A stretch of 56,147 nt of DNA from a virus (IMGVR_UViG_3300036760_000361:1-56147); one strand, 5' to 3'. Shown: positions 1 to 7,433, counted from the first letter of the stretch. A program made the numbers and translations. Notes: a model not told the origin generated them from the sequence alone.

Positions 1-228
1 TCCACAGCTTTCCTTGTGTATACATTCAATACTTTCTCTCATCGAAATATTTATCACACTTTCCTAAGGGATTTACTTCATGTGGTAAATACGCCTCTCC
101 GAAACGATGAAGCCTATATAGTCTGCATCCTAGACCCGCATAGGTTTCGTGATAACTACAATTTAAACAACATTCTAAATCCTGAATAATATAATTTTCT
201 CTTTCATCAATCTCAAATTTTTCTTCTT
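1..228. repeat. Left copy of the terminal overlap (circularity)
   Basis: These bases recur at 55920-56147 with a single difference (T at 128, C at 56047). The difference is a synonymous Gly codon change in the 73-aa gene. Minus-strand genes read coherently across the join: the 49-aa gene begins here (start at 42) and is complete only at the right end (55812-55961). Ends that fall inside coding sequence fit a circularly permuted genome cut arbitrarily by assembly better than true direct terminal repeats. Unit genome length is then about 55,919 bp. Confidence 0.9.
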
Positions 229-247
229 TTAATTTTTTAATATCCAT
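26..247 (-). CDS. 73-aa Cys-containing hypothetical protein
   Basis: I do not recognise a family. The protein is basic/acidic mixed with cysteines in a C-C-x2-C arrangement near residues 26-30, another Cys at about 41 and a C-terminal GKCDKYF, so a small metal-binding fold is possible. Its ATG overlaps the stop of the upstream 99-aa membrane protein gene (TAATG), and its own end overlaps the start of the 49-aa gene by 17 nt, so it sits inside the late operon between membrane proteins and the endolysin. The gene is duplicated in truncated form at the right end because of the terminal overlap. Confidence 0.75.
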   Translation of the reverse strand: MDIKKLKEEKFEIDERENYIIQDLECCLNCSYHETYAGLGCRLYRLHRFGEAYLPHEVNPLGKCDKYFDERKY

Positions 248-546
248 TAGTGTATCACCGTTACGTGAATTACTGCAATTAGAAATGCTATGATTGATGC
301 AAATATTATGGCAGATGATATTTGATTTCTCTTTGCTATATTAACTAATTCTTCGAGGTCTATATAGGGAAACATCCATTGGCGTGCTATATGAAAAAAA
401 ACCACAACAAAGGCAACCATAGATAATGCATATAGTTGTACATTGATTTGAGATGAATCTTGGAATACTATCATGGCTAATAGGATTGCTACTAAAAGGG
501 GAAATACTCTTTTAAGCTCATGCAATATATTTTTTATTTTTTGCAT
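247..546 (-). CDS. 99-aa small membrane protein, possible holin
   Basis: Three hydrophobic segments are visible: about residues 14-27, 36-53 and 76-97. A short charged loop (DLEELVNIAKRNQ) lies before the last one. Small multi-span proteins within a few genes of the endolysin are often holins, so a role in lysis or in altering the host membrane is reasonable, but there is no family-specific motif. Start and stop both overlap neighbouring genes, showing translational coupling with the DUF5658-like protein upstream. Confidence 0.7.
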   Translation of the reverse strand: MQKIKNILHELKRVFPLLVAILLAMIVFQDSSQINVQLYALSMVAFVVVFFHIARQWMFPYIDLEELVNIAKRNQISSAIIFASIIAFLIAVIHVTVIH

Positions 547-827
547 ATCAATACCACATTATGTATCAATACCATGATATACATAATATTTAAAATTATT
601 AATACATATAGGAAAATAGATGGCAATTCTTTAGTAACCCATGCAACACCAATAGTTACAAGAATTTTATAAACAAAAAACCCTTCTATTCCACTGTGTT
701 TGATTATCAAGTTTGCTATTGGATTTTTTTCTACATAACCCAATCCCAATCCAATCGCAGTTGTTAAATAATCTGCAAATTGAAGGATAGCAAATAGACA
801 GAGCAATATGAAATTTAAATTACCCAT
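534..827 (-). CDS. DUF5658-like four-helix membrane protein
   Basis: The 97-aa protein has hydrophobic segments at about residues 4-28, 48-66 and 68-93. It carries the pattern D-Y-L-T-T-x4-G-x5-E-x-NP at about residues 19-37, which I associate with the small DUF5658 membrane family found in bacteria, archaea and phages. The biochemical role of that family is unknown. It lies in the late operon directly upstream of another membrane protein (13-bp overlap), which is consistent with a membrane or lysis function, but this is inference. Confidence 0.65.
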   Translation of the reverse strand: MGNLNFILLCLFAILQFADYLTTAIGLGLGYVEKNPIANLIIKHSGIEGFFVYKILVTIGVAWVTKELPSIFLYVLIILNIMYIMVLIHNVVLICKK

Positions 828-834
828 TTTAAAA

Positions 835-1173
835 TTATTCGTAATATACTATAACTTCAAATGTATAATCAGAAGAACCACCAGCAGCCCCACTAAGAAC
901 AGCCCTTAATTTAAATCCAGAAAAAAGAGGTGCTTTTTCGTTAGTGGCACATATCTTTACACTATCTGTTTTTTCAGCAATTGCAGTCCCAGTTAGCAAC
1001 GTTCTACCACCTGGGCTAATTACAGATAAGGTAGTTGTTATTGAATCATTTGAGTAATCTGGGGTAGTAAATTCCCAACCGTGAAGACTATAACCTTGTT
1101 CCATTGGAATTGCTAAAGAATTAAAAGTTGTTCCTGTTGGATTAATTGTAATATAAACCTTTTTTATAAACAT
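835..1173 (-). CDS. 112-aa putative virion/decoration-like protein
   Basis: The sequence is rich in Thr, Ser and Gly with short alternating hydrophobic stretches and ends in AGGSSDYTFEVIVYYE, typical of small beta-sandwich virion or fibre-tip proteins. No membrane segment or catalytic motif is seen. It is the third gene of the late operon. I infer a structural role from composition and operon membership only. Confidence 0.6.
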   Translation of the reverse strand: MFIKKVYITINPTGTTFNSLAIPMEQGYSLHGWEFTTPDYSNDSITTTLSVISPGGRTLLTGTAIAEKTDSVKICATNEKAPLFSGFKLRAVLSGAAGGSSDYTFEVIVYYE

Positions 1174-1175
1174 TC

Positions 1176-1418
1176 TTACCTCCCATAATCTCCATTTATT
1201 ATTTTTGTGTTATCACAGCAACAATGAAATTCACCCCTTCTGTAAAATTTTCCACAGTTCAAGCAATAAACCATTTCATCATCTGTAAAATCATCGTTGT
1301 CCTGATTAATATTACAGCTAATGTCTGGGAAATCCAGTGGATTGCATCTTGGACATTCTTCTACGAACGGGGCATAAACATTTCCACATTTGGGACATAT
1401 CCATCCCTTTATATTCAT
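1176..1418 (-). CDS. 80-aa double zinc-ribbon protein
   Basis: Four Cys knuckles are visible: CPKC (about residues 8-11), CPRC (about 22-25), CLNC (about 52-55) and a CCC cluster near 67-69. This is the signature of one or two zinc ribbons. Such proteins can bind nucleic acid or protein; nothing shows which. It is the second gene of the minus-strand operon, after another zinc-ribbon gene, so late-gene regulation is one possibility. Confidence 0.75.
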   Translation of the reverse strand: MNIKGWICPKCGNVYAPFVEECPRCNPLDFPDISCNINQDNDDFTDDEMVYCLNCGKFYRRGEFHCCCDNTKIINGDYGR

Positions 1419-1427
1419 GAAAACCTC

Positions 1428-1631
1428 CTATAAGGATAAATTTATTAGAACATCTACTGGCATGTACCTGGAATAGTCTTCGTCTTTGAGCAACTGCTTA
1501 ACCTTGGTCTTTGTTTTTACAGGATAGACCCTCTCACAATCGGGGCATACAAGAACTACTATAACATCCCCTTCCATGTTCTGGTACGATTCTATTTCCA
1601 GACCTGAGCCACAATGCTTACATTCTTGCAT
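1428..1631 (-). CDS. 67-aa zinc-ribbon protein, first late-operon gene
   Basis: The protein opens MQECKHCGSG and has a second knuckle CPDC near residue 33, a classic zinc-ribbon pattern. A longer start at 1679 is possible, but the ATG at 1631 has a well-placed GGAAGG ribosome binding site and lies just after a strong promoter (1670-1698), so I chose it. As the first gene of the late transcript it could be a regulator or simply a leader gene. Confidence 0.75.
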   Translation of the reverse strand: MQECKHCGSGLEIESYQNMEGDVIVVLVCPDCERVYPVKTKTKVKQLLKDEDYSRYMPVDVLINLSL

Positions 1632-1669
1632 CTTAATCCTTCCAATATAAAATTTAATTTCATTATTAT

Positions 1670-1698
1670 ATAATAACATAAGGGTAATATTCAGTCAA
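1670..1698 (-). promoter_or_regulatory. sigma-70-type promoter of the minus-strand late operon
   Basis: Reading the minus strand, TTGACT (1698-1693) is followed after exactly 17 bases by TATTAT (1675-1670). Transcription would start near 1663, about 30 bases before the first late gene. This is the only strong promoter seen at the head of the operon. Confidence 0.75.
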
Positions 1699-1831
1699 AT
1701 AACTATATAGCTAATTAAGTAAATATATATAGCATAAATAGATATGCTTCATAAGTTACTGAAATATCTTAAAAAATTTAAACTATCCCTCAGCAGGAAA
1801 AAATCAGGAGGTACCAAAATAGACCCTTGCT

Positions 1832-1849
1832 TACACACTATAGTGCGTA
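1832..1849 (-). promoter_or_regulatory. 18-bp palindromic site 1
   Basis: TACACACTATAGTGCGTA is a near-perfect dyad centred on CTATAG. Read on the minus strand it continues into TAAGCAAGG, the same flank that follows sites 6 and 7 on the plus strand, so the element is directional. Confidence 0.75.
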
Positions 1850-1910
1850 TACCCTAATCAACAACATATTGAAATTAAAAGATAAATTGGCATTTCCCTT
1901 TTGAGTAGCT

Positions 1911-1928
1911 TACACACAATAGTGCGTA
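1911..1928 (-). promoter_or_regulatory. 18-bp palindromic site 2
   Basis: TACACACAATAGTGCGTA matches the shared dyad with one central change. On the minus strand it is followed by TAAGC, so it has the same orientation as site 1. Confidence 0.7.
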
Positions 1929-2044
1929 AAGAACAATTCCCTTATATTAATAATATATATATACTTGTATTACCAAGTATATCTATATACTAAGTAATAT
2001 ATATATTATTAAAGAGTATATATATTATTAAAAAGAAAATACTT

Positions 2045-2092
2045 AGTGAAACTTCGTTTCAGCGGTAAACCGCTGATTTTATTCACTTTTTT
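2045..2092 (+). terminator. Nested hairpins followed by a T run
   Basis: AGTGAA (2045-2050) pairs with TTCACT (2082-2087) around an inner hairpin AGCGG-TAAA-CCGCT (2061-2074). TTTTTT ends the element at 2087-2092. An alternative hairpin TGAAAC-TTC-GTTTCA (2047-2061) is mutually exclusive with the outer stem. It looks like a plus-strand terminator or the 3' end of a small RNA, yet no gene lies upstream on the plus strand. Confidence 0.5.
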
Positions 2093-2099
2093 AAACCCC

Positions 2100-2117
2100 T
2101 ATGCACTATAGTGCGTA
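2100..2117 (+). promoter_or_regulatory. 18-bp palindromic site 3
   Basis: TATGCACTATAGTGCGTA is the same dyad with one change in the left arm. It lies immediately after the hairpin and T run and is followed by AAG on the plus strand. Confidence 0.7.
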
Positions 2118-2178
2118 AGTAGTTACCACCTCAGCGAAAGGAAAGTCATTGATATTTTTGAATAATTCGATTTTGCCC

Positions 2179-2196
2179 TACACACTATAGTGTGTA
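2179..2196 (+). promoter_or_regulatory. 18-bp palindromic site 4 (perfect dyad)
   Basis: TACACACTATAGTGTGTA is a perfect 18-bp inverted repeat followed by AAGC. It abuts the iteron cluster at 2201-2265, which suggests a combined binding region. Confidence 0.8.
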
Positions 2197-2200
2197 AGCG

Positions 2201-2265
2201 CAAATTTACCACACCAGTGTGTCAATTTTACCACAGTATAGGTGTGTCAAAAATACCACAGTATA
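2201..2265. repeat. Iteron-like direct repeats
   Basis: Three CAA-(A/T)4-ACCACA motifs begin at 2201, 2223 and 2248. The last two lie within a 24-base unit, GTGTGTCAA-N4-CCACAGTATA in outline, repeated at 2217-2240 and 2242-2265. Closely spaced direct repeats next to a palindrome and an AT-rich tract resemble replication origin iterons; function is inferred. Confidence 0.55.
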
Positions 2266-2589
2266 CCCTAATGGAAATTTTACAGAAAATTTTTTCAGGA
2301 AAAAGATATTTTGGAAATATGGATATATTGGGTATATGGGGGGTATATAGCCATAGAAATTTTTTTATAATCAATGGGTTATGATAATTGGTTAAAGTAA
2401 TGGATTATGTATGGGTTTAGATACAGTTTATAAATAGTAGCCTATGACACATGCAATGGGGATTATCGTAAGTAAGGGGGGTCTCATCAGCAATCGGGGC
2501 GATGCCACCTTTTCCAGTAAAAGTAATTCTTTTTTTCCATAAGCCTTTTCCCCTTAAGGTCTTTAAAAAAAATTTTCTTTTTCCATTAG

Positions 2590-3060
2590 AAGTTTAAATT
2601 CAATTATTAAAATGTTTAACTATAGTTATAAAAATCCTTAATAATAGTTATTAACAATTTTAATAATAAATATTAAAATCTCTAATAATGGTTATTAGAA
2701 AGTTTAATAGATGATATTAATATTATCAATAGTACCTATAGGGATATTCAATAATATCTATTAAGATATGTAATAGTCTTATTAAAAGAATTAATGGATA
2801 GTATAGGAATTATCAATAATCCTTATAGGTAAAAGTGATAATATCTATTAAAGGAATTAATAACATTATAAGAATATTTAATAGATATTGAGTAAGGTTA
2901 TATCAAGTATATTGAGTAGTATCGTATCAATAGATATGATAAGGAGTGTATCAAGTGATATTGATATTATCTATGATAACTATAGGAATATTCAATAATG
3001 TTGATTAAGGTATTTAATGGTTATATTAAAAGATTTAATGTCAGGAATATGATAAGGTAT
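2590..3060. repeat. AT-rich degenerate repeat tract
   Basis: Short related units such as AATATCTATTAA, TTAATAGAT and CTATAGGATATTCAATAAT recur in both orientations. One longer pair is 2713-2755 against 2957-2999, about 43 bases with about 35 matching by eye. The tract has almost no G or C and no reading frame with a ribosome binding site. It may be a DNA unwinding element or a protein-coated segment. Confidence 0.55.
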
Positions 3061-3401
3061 CAAGCATGAATGGTTTCTTCAATCCCCTCATTTAACAGAT
3101 TTAAGCTTTGATATAATCCTACTAAAGATGGTTTATATCACTCATATAAATAGACTTTATAATGACTTATATATAGCTATTAACTAATCTATAATTAATG
3201 TTACCTATTGTTACCTTTATAGATACTATATATAGTATTGTGTATCTAACCGCTATACCATATATAGATATTTGTATCCATTGGATACAGTTTTTTAAGA
3301 TAGTTTTTAGGATTTTCTGTATAGCTCTTAAACCTTACCTTGTCTTCCTACTGCTATGCTATGCTACATGCTATTACATGCTATTGTATATTAATGCTTT
3401 A

Positions 3402-3410
3402 TGGTATAAT
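3402..3410 (+). promoter_or_regulatory. Possible extended -10 promoter
   Basis: TGG-TATAAT is a perfect extended -10 element (TGnTATAAT). The -35 region is poor. It would start a transcript about 220 bases upstream of the first early gene. Confidence 0.4.
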
Positions 3411-3589
3411 AAACCTTTATATACTATTTCATTAAAGGATTTTGACGTTTGCTTTCAATAACCTTATCAAAAGGATGGGCTTACAGGTAAAATTGACATG
3501 ATATGTTATTTTTTAACAAAAAATGTTACTTTGGCATGGCATAAAAAATTAAAATCATTTATTATCAATAACTTATAGAGATATAAAGC

Positions 3590-3605
3590 TGGCATGGCAC
3601 TTGCT
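3590..3605 (+). promoter_or_regulatory. sigma-54 consensus promoter upstream of the early operon
   Basis: TGGCATGGCACTTGCT fits TGGCAYRNNNNTTGCW at every position, with GG and GC ten bases apart as needed for -24/-12 recognition. Start of transcription would be near 3616, just before the ribosome binding site of the first early gene. A half copy, TGGCATGGCA, lies at 3532-3541. A second perfect site is at 7557. Confidence 0.55.
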
Positions 3606-3636
3606 ATATTTTAAAAAATGAAAGGACGGTGAGAAA

Positions 3637-3870
3637 ATGGAGACAATTAAATGCGACAAATGCGGTAAAGACATGCAATCGGTAGCAGTTGCACCGCAAA
3701 CACCTAAGAAAAAATTTGTATGTGATTGCGGTCATGCAGTAACAATTATAAAGATGGTAAATGTGATAGGCTTTAATTTAACAGATAATGGATACAAATG
3801 GATACTTGACACAGGTCAAGTTGTATCAACAGATGAGTTGATTAAACTCACCCTAAAAAATAAACAATAG
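3637..3870 (+). CDS. 77-aa zinc-ribbon protein, first early gene
   Basis: CDKCGK at residues 6-11 and CDCGHA near residues 31-36 form a compact zinc ribbon. The rest (a Tyr/Trp-containing beta stretch) is unrecognised. The ATG follows GAAAGGACGGTGAG. Being first in the early operon, it is a candidate host-takeover or regulatory protein, but nothing specific shows this. Confidence 0.7.
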   Translation: METIKCDKCGKDMQSVAVAPQTPKKKFVCDCGHAVTIIKMVNVIGFNLTDNGYKWILDTGQVVSTDELIKLTLKNKQ

Positions 3871-3899
3871 TATAATTAACAAAATAAGGAGATAGTATA

Positions 3900-4211
3900 A
3901 TGAAAGGTAAAATAAGCATAGTAACAGACAAAGGTAAAAGCACAATTACTTATTATATGGGCAATCAAATGGGAACTTCACTTAGTATATTACTAAGCGA
4001 GGTAGGGTGTCCGAGATTCTGGAGTAAGTATCCTACTCGGTACAATCCTGTAGGATATGATAGTGACATTAGGCTTAGCCATATTGTAGCAAACGCTCAC
4101 AAGTTAGGTCTACCTCCTACTGATTTATTGTATCGCATGATAGACTATCATCATACTGCAATAAAGACACATCAATATGATGTATCCGAGTGTAGCATAG
4201 AATTGGCATGA
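3900..4211 (+). CDS. 103-aa hypothetical early protein
   Basis: No family recognised. It contains a motif-like stretch CPRFWSKYPTRYNPVGYD in the middle and a His-rich tail segment (YHHTAIKTHQ). There is no signal or membrane segment. It has an AAGGAGA ribosome binding site and its stop overlaps the start of the SprT-like gene (ATGA), so the two are likely coupled. Confidence 0.65.
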   Translation: MKGKISIVTDKGKSTITYYMGNQMGTSLSILLSEVGCPRFWSKYPTRYNPVGYDSDIRLSHIVANAHKLGLPPTDLLYRMIDYHHTAIKTHQYDVSECSIELA

Positions 4212-4600
4212 AAAGCATTAATGACATAATGGAAGTAAAAAAGATAGCGGATACCCTGTTAGAGTATTATGGATATTCTAACAGGGTAAATGTTATATTA
4301 AGAAAAAGTTCTTGTTCATTCATTAAACCCCTTAAGAATGAGATTACTGTGAGCCTTGTTGATGCAAGTACTAATGAGCAGATAGCTATCCATGAGATAG
4401 CTCATCTGATTACATTCCTTAGACATGGATTTATTTATAAAAACAAGAAGCGAATATCTCACGGCAAAGAGTTTATGGCTACCTTACTCGAATTAATCAA
4501 TCTATGGTATAAGGATACTGATAGATATAACTGGTACTTAGAGTATCCTTGTTTGCAGGGGTGGTACAAGCAATACAAGCTACGAAAAGAAAAAATATGA
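4208..4600 (+). CDS. SprT-like zinc metalloprotease
   Basis: HEIAH at residues 62-66 supplies the HExxH zinc site. SHGKEF at 84-89 supplies a plausible third His ligand in the arrangement seen in SprT/Spartan-type proteases. At 130 aa it is a minimal catalytic domain without a DNA-binding tail. Known SprT-like enzymes cleave proteins, including DNA-crosslinked ones; the target here is unknown. It begins a run of coupled genes leading to the radical SAM, HhH-like and JAMM proteins. Confidence 0.7.
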   Translation: MKSINDIMEVKKIADTLLEYYGYSNRVNVILRKSSCSFIKPLKNEITVSLVDASTNEQIAIHEIAHLITFLRHGFIYKNKKRISHGKEFMATLLELINLWYKDTDRYNWYLEYPCLQGWYKQYKLRKEKI

Positions 4601-4636
4601 AAAAGATAAAAACTATAAGATTAAAGGAAAAACATA

Positions 4637-4807
4637 ATGAATAAAAGAAAAGACACAATAAATAAATTGTTTACCGCTATTCTTGCAAAAAAAGTAGTTT
4701 CATATTATGCAAGGATGCAATGTCCATCTTATAAAAACAAAACAATAGTAGACTGCATGTATTGTATAAACTATAGTATATGTAATCCCAAAAAATATCT
4801 ACCATGA
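4637..4807 (+). CDS. 56-aa Cys-rich small protein
   Basis: The gene is short but convincing: it has AAAGGA upstream and its stop overlaps the radical SAM start (ATGA at 4804-4807). Cysteines lie at about residues 29, 40, 43 and 49 (C-x10-C-x2-C-x5-C), suggesting metal binding. An accessory or substrate peptide of the following radical SAM enzyme is a speculative possibility because of the tight coupling. Confidence 0.6.
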   Translation: MNKRKDTINKLFTAILAKKVVSYYARMQCPSYKNKTIVDCMYCINYSICNPKKYLP

Positions 4808-5985
4808 AAAAGTTTTTATTTTGTCAATTCAGTAACAAACTCCTTAATCCTAAAAATGACAGTTTGTCTGATAGGTATTATAATGCTCTTTATGAGCATA
4901 AGGAGCAGGATGGCTATTATAGAGATAATAACTTCTTTGAATTGCCATTGTGGATAGCCGAGACATGCGGTTGTCTAACTGGTAATTTCAGAAAAGAGTT
5001 ATATATCATTACAGACATCAAACAAGCCATTAAGGACATTAGAGAAAAGTATGCCGATTACGTGCTTTTCTCTGTGTTAGACGTTAACAAGGAATATGTA
5101 GCCGAGATAGCAAGGCATTATTTAGGCAAGGCTAAAGTCTGTGTCGGTGGTTACATAGATTTTAGCTACTTCCACAATAAGAATATTCATATCTTCAATG
5201 GCATTAAGGATTTTATTGAGTACTTAGGCTTGAAGTATGAATATAACCTCGATTATAGTCTATTCTCTGCATATAAGACAATTCCCCGCTTAACACTAAG
5301 TAAAGGTTGCCTCAACCGCTGTAAATTTTGCACCGTAGAAAAAACCGTGACAGCTGTTAGTGAACTTGACATCTTAAAACAAATAGAAAGCTTTAGAGTG
5401 TTGCGGTTTAGGCTCATTTACCTTAATGATAAAACCTTTGGGCAAGCTCAAAATTTTACTATGTTATATGACTTATATAATATAGTAAAAGAATATAATC
5501 CTGATTTTTTGGGCTTTATAATTCAAACAACTTGCATGAATATTCTTGATAATAGTATACAAGAATTGCTTGAAAAAGGTATAATCTATGCTGTGGAGAT
5601 AGGTATAGAAACATTCAATGATAATTTACTCTATGCATTGAGTAAACCTCAAACAGAGCAAACAATAATTGATGCAATAGAAACTTTGAAAAAATATCAA
5701 GTAAGAATTATACCAAATATAATTATAGGTATACTCAATGAAAATGAATATACTTATGATAAAACCTTGAATTTTTTAAGGCATTATCAAAAGGATATTT
5801 ATTTATTGAATATCTATAACCTTGCTGTGTATGAAAATACAGAGCTATCACAAGAGATTATTAAGAACAGTGATAGCGATATTAATGAGAATATCACAGA
5901 TAAAAGTTTCTATTCTAAGTCTCAAAAAATAGCTAATGAAAAATTCTATAATGAAATATTTAAATTAGCTATGGAGATATTATGA
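4804..5985 (+). CDS. Radical SAM enzyme with N-terminal Rossmann-like domain
   Basis: The 393-aa protein has the cluster-binding motif C169-x3-C173-x2-C176 in the context LSKGCLNRCKFC. Typical downstream radical SAM elements follow: EIGIET near 265 and an Elp3/B12-type region with IIPNIIIG near 300. The first 150 residues resemble the cobalamin-binding-type domain that precedes many B12 radical SAM enzymes, but the DxHxxG cobalamin motif is not evident. It is not QueE, which is much shorter. The gene is coupled on both sides: ATGA with the 56-aa gene and ATGA with the HhH-like gene. Substrate unknown; modification of DNA, RNA or a peptide is possible. Confidence 0.8.
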   Translation: MKKFLFCQFSNKLLNPKNDSLSDRYYNALYEHKEQDGYYRDNNFFELPLWIAETCGCLTGNFRKELYIITDIKQAIKDIREKYADYVLFSVLDVNKEYVAEIARHYLGKAKVCVGGYIDFSYFHNKNIHIFNGIKDFIEYLGLKYEYNLDYSLFSAYKTIPRLTLSKGCLNRCKFCTVEKTVTAVSELDILKQIESFRVLRFRLIYLNDKTFGQAQNFTMLYDLYNIVKEYNPDFLGFIIQTTCMNILDNSIQELLEKGIIYAVEIGIETFNDNLLYALSKPQTEQTIIDAIETLKKYQVRIIPNIIIGILNENEYTYDKTLNFLRHYQKDIYLLNIYNLAVYENTELSQEIIKNSDSDINENITDKSFYSKSQKIANEKFYNEIFKLAMEIL

Positions 5986-6587
5986 AAAACATAGAAAAGT
6001 ATTTCTCCTTAGCTAATGACACAGAAGTAAAGAATGGATTAAGCTGGTATTCTAATAGCCATAACTGCATATCTGAAATTGCAGATAAATATGGCATAGA
6101 ACATGAGATAGCCTATGCTGTTACTTCTGCATTATCCCCTCGCTGTATATGGGAAACTAACCTGAAAGACTTAGAAAAAGTTTTAGAATGGCATACAAGT
6201 TTTAGTAAAAAATCATATTTACCTATAGTTACTACCTATGTACATAATTTGAAAAAGGCAATTAATACTTTACAGTCTAAGAACACTAACGTTTTTAAAA
6301 CCTGTAAAACTTTTAATTTTTTTAATAACTTGCTTAATCCTGAAAGCGGTGATTATGTTACCATTGATGGCCATTCTATAAATATTTATTATGGAAAAAC
6401 TGGCATGGTAAAACATAAACATTTTACAAAAAAATATTACAATAGAATAGCTATGGCTTATCGCAAGGTAGCCAAAAAATATAATATATTGCCGTGTCAA
6501 ATGCAAGCTATCACATGGCTTGCATTTAAACGTATCCACAATATAAGAGTTAACTGGAGATACTATCAAGGGGATTTACCGTTTTAG
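5982..6587 (+). CDS. HhH-glycosylase-like protein (DUF7178-like)
   Basis: The 201-aa protein carries SALSPRxxWExNL at about residues 49-61 and VTIDGHSINI at about 126-135. I associate this combination with an uncharacterised phage family (named DUF7178 from memory). The layout, an all-helical fold with a conserved Asp just before His in the second motif (D129, H131), resembles HhH-GPD DNA glycosylases and the thymine-pyrophosphorylase clades used in phage DNA hypermodification. That link is inference. It is translationally coupled to the radical SAM gene, so a joint role in nucleic acid modification is attractive. Confidence 0.6.
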   Translation: MKNIEKYFSLANDTEVKNGLSWYSNSHNCISEIADKYGIEHEIAYAVTSALSPRCIWETNLKDLEKVLEWHTSFSKKSYLPIVTTYVHNLKKAINTLQSKNTNVFKTCKTFNFFNNLLNPESGDYVTIDGHSINIYYGKTGMVKHKHFTKKYYNRIAMAYRKVAKKYNILPCQMQAITWLAFKRIHNIRVNWRYYQGDLPF

Positions 6588-6589
6588 CT

Positions 6590-7081
6590 ATGAATAAAGA
6601 ATTATTTAAACACCTATCCGATAAACATAACTTGAATGAGTCAGGATATTTTTATTCTAATGGCATACGGTTTTTGCGTGTCAAAGGTAACAATACTCAA
6701 ATTGAAATACTCGCATCTGAAAAGGAATTAATACAAAAGAAAAGTAAAATTGTATTTATACATAATCATCCTGTGGAAGATTGGAGTTTATCAGGATTAG
6801 ACATAAACGCTATGTTACAATTAAATATCAAAAGAATTATAGCAGTTAGCAATAAAAAAACATATATTTTAGAGCTAAAGGATGATATTAACGAAAAGGA
6901 AAAACAAGGTTTTTATGCAGAGCTAAGTAAGATTATGAATACTGCATTGAAAGTAACTAATAATTATGACAATACAAGGAATGATTTTATTGTTAGAGAA
7001 TTTGTAAAACTTAGTAATAAATTTGAATATTCTATTATAGAGAATGAAAAAGTAAATCCTGAAAGTCTAATAATGTTATGA
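6590..7081 (+). CDS. JAMM (JAB1/MPN) family metallopeptidase
   Basis: H58-x-H60-x7-S68-x2-D71 is an exact JAMM zinc motif, with a candidate catalytic Glu at residue 39 or 44. The domain occupies residues 1 to about 100; the C-terminal 60 residues are helical and charged. JAMM proteins remove ubiquitin-like tags or occur as RadC-type proteins; phage versions also serve as tail proteases, but this one is early and tail-less in context. It starts two bases after the HhH-like gene. Countering a ubiquitin-like conjugation defence (for example CBASS-type) is a testable idea only. Confidence 0.7.
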   Translation: MNKELFKHLSDKHNLNESGYFYSNGIRFLRVKGNNTQIEILASEKELIQKKSKIVFIHNHPVEDWSLSGLDINAMLQLNIKRIIAVSNKKTYILELKDDINEKEKQGFYAELSKIMNTALKVTNNYDNTRNDFIVREFVKLSNKFEYSIIENEKVNPESLIML

Positions 7082-7242
7082 AAAGGTTATATGAAGTTGA
7101 AATATTATCTATTAGTTACTGTAGCTATGGATTAGCCTATAGCTACTATAACTATTGTTGTAATATTGATATTGTATTGTTATTAGCCTTAACGGCTATA
7201 GGAGCTTATGTTTATGACCATCATAGACTACTTAAGATATAA
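7078..7242 (+). CDS. 54-aa small membrane protein
   Basis: The start overlaps the JAMM stop (ATGA). Residues 30-47 (IDIVLLLALTAIGAYVYD) form one membrane helix; the preceding stretch is rich in Tyr, Ser and Cys. No family recognised. Confidence 0.5.
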   Translation: MKRLYEVEILSISYCSYGLAYSYYNYCCNIDIVLLLALTAIGAYVYDHHRLLKI

Positions 7243-7429
7243 TAATAAGGCCGGGGATTTACTCGGTTTTAAACCTCAAACTCAGATAACTATAGTTAAG
7301 AAAAGATACTTTTGTATAGCTAAGGTTAAGTATATCCCTATCGGTAAAGCCATAAACCATTGTCTTAAGATTGACTGCAAAGCCTTAAGGCATTTTAGTA
7401 AAAACCATAAATCAATGAAAGGAAAGTGA
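7208..7429 (+). CDS. 73-aa basic hypothetical protein
   Basis: Lys/Arg-rich with Cys at about residues 36, 52 and 57. Start uncertain: ATG at 7208 or 7214, both inside the preceding small gene. No family recognised. An overlap of about 35 bases with the membrane protein gene makes one of the two starts doubtful. Confidence 0.5.
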   Translation: MFMTIIDYLRYNNKAGDLLGFKPQTQITIVKKRYFCIAKVKYIPIGKAINHCLKIDCKALRHFSKNHKSMKGK

Positions 7430-7433
7430 GAAA

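Larger units (their letters stand above)
1699..3589. other. 2-kb non-coding divergent control/origin-like region
   Basis: No credible gene is present. Open frames at 2190-2384 and 3198-3461 lack ribosome binding sites and have skewed composition. The region separates the divergent early and late operons and holds four 18-bp palindromes, iterons, nested hairpins, a short GC-richer island around 2455-2510 and long AT-rich degenerate repeats. This combination fits a replication origin plus regulatory hub, but origin function is inferred. Confidence 0.7.

Noticed and set aside
1-228. True direct terminal repeats as in T7
   Set aside because: The ends cut two overlapping genes inside an operon, which is more consistent with arbitrary opening of a circular or permuted molecule.
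2190-2384. 64-aa reading frame in the control region
   Set aside because: It runs through the palindrome and iterons and has no ribosome binding site.
2490-2505. Small hairpin in the GC island as a riboswitch or terminator
   Set aside because: Six pairs with a bulge and only a delayed T run; there is no gene context to support a function.
3198-3461. 87-aa hydrophobic reading frame on the plus strand
   Set aside because: No ribosome binding site, AT-driven composition rich in Ile/Tyr/Phe, and it lies in the repeat-rich control region.
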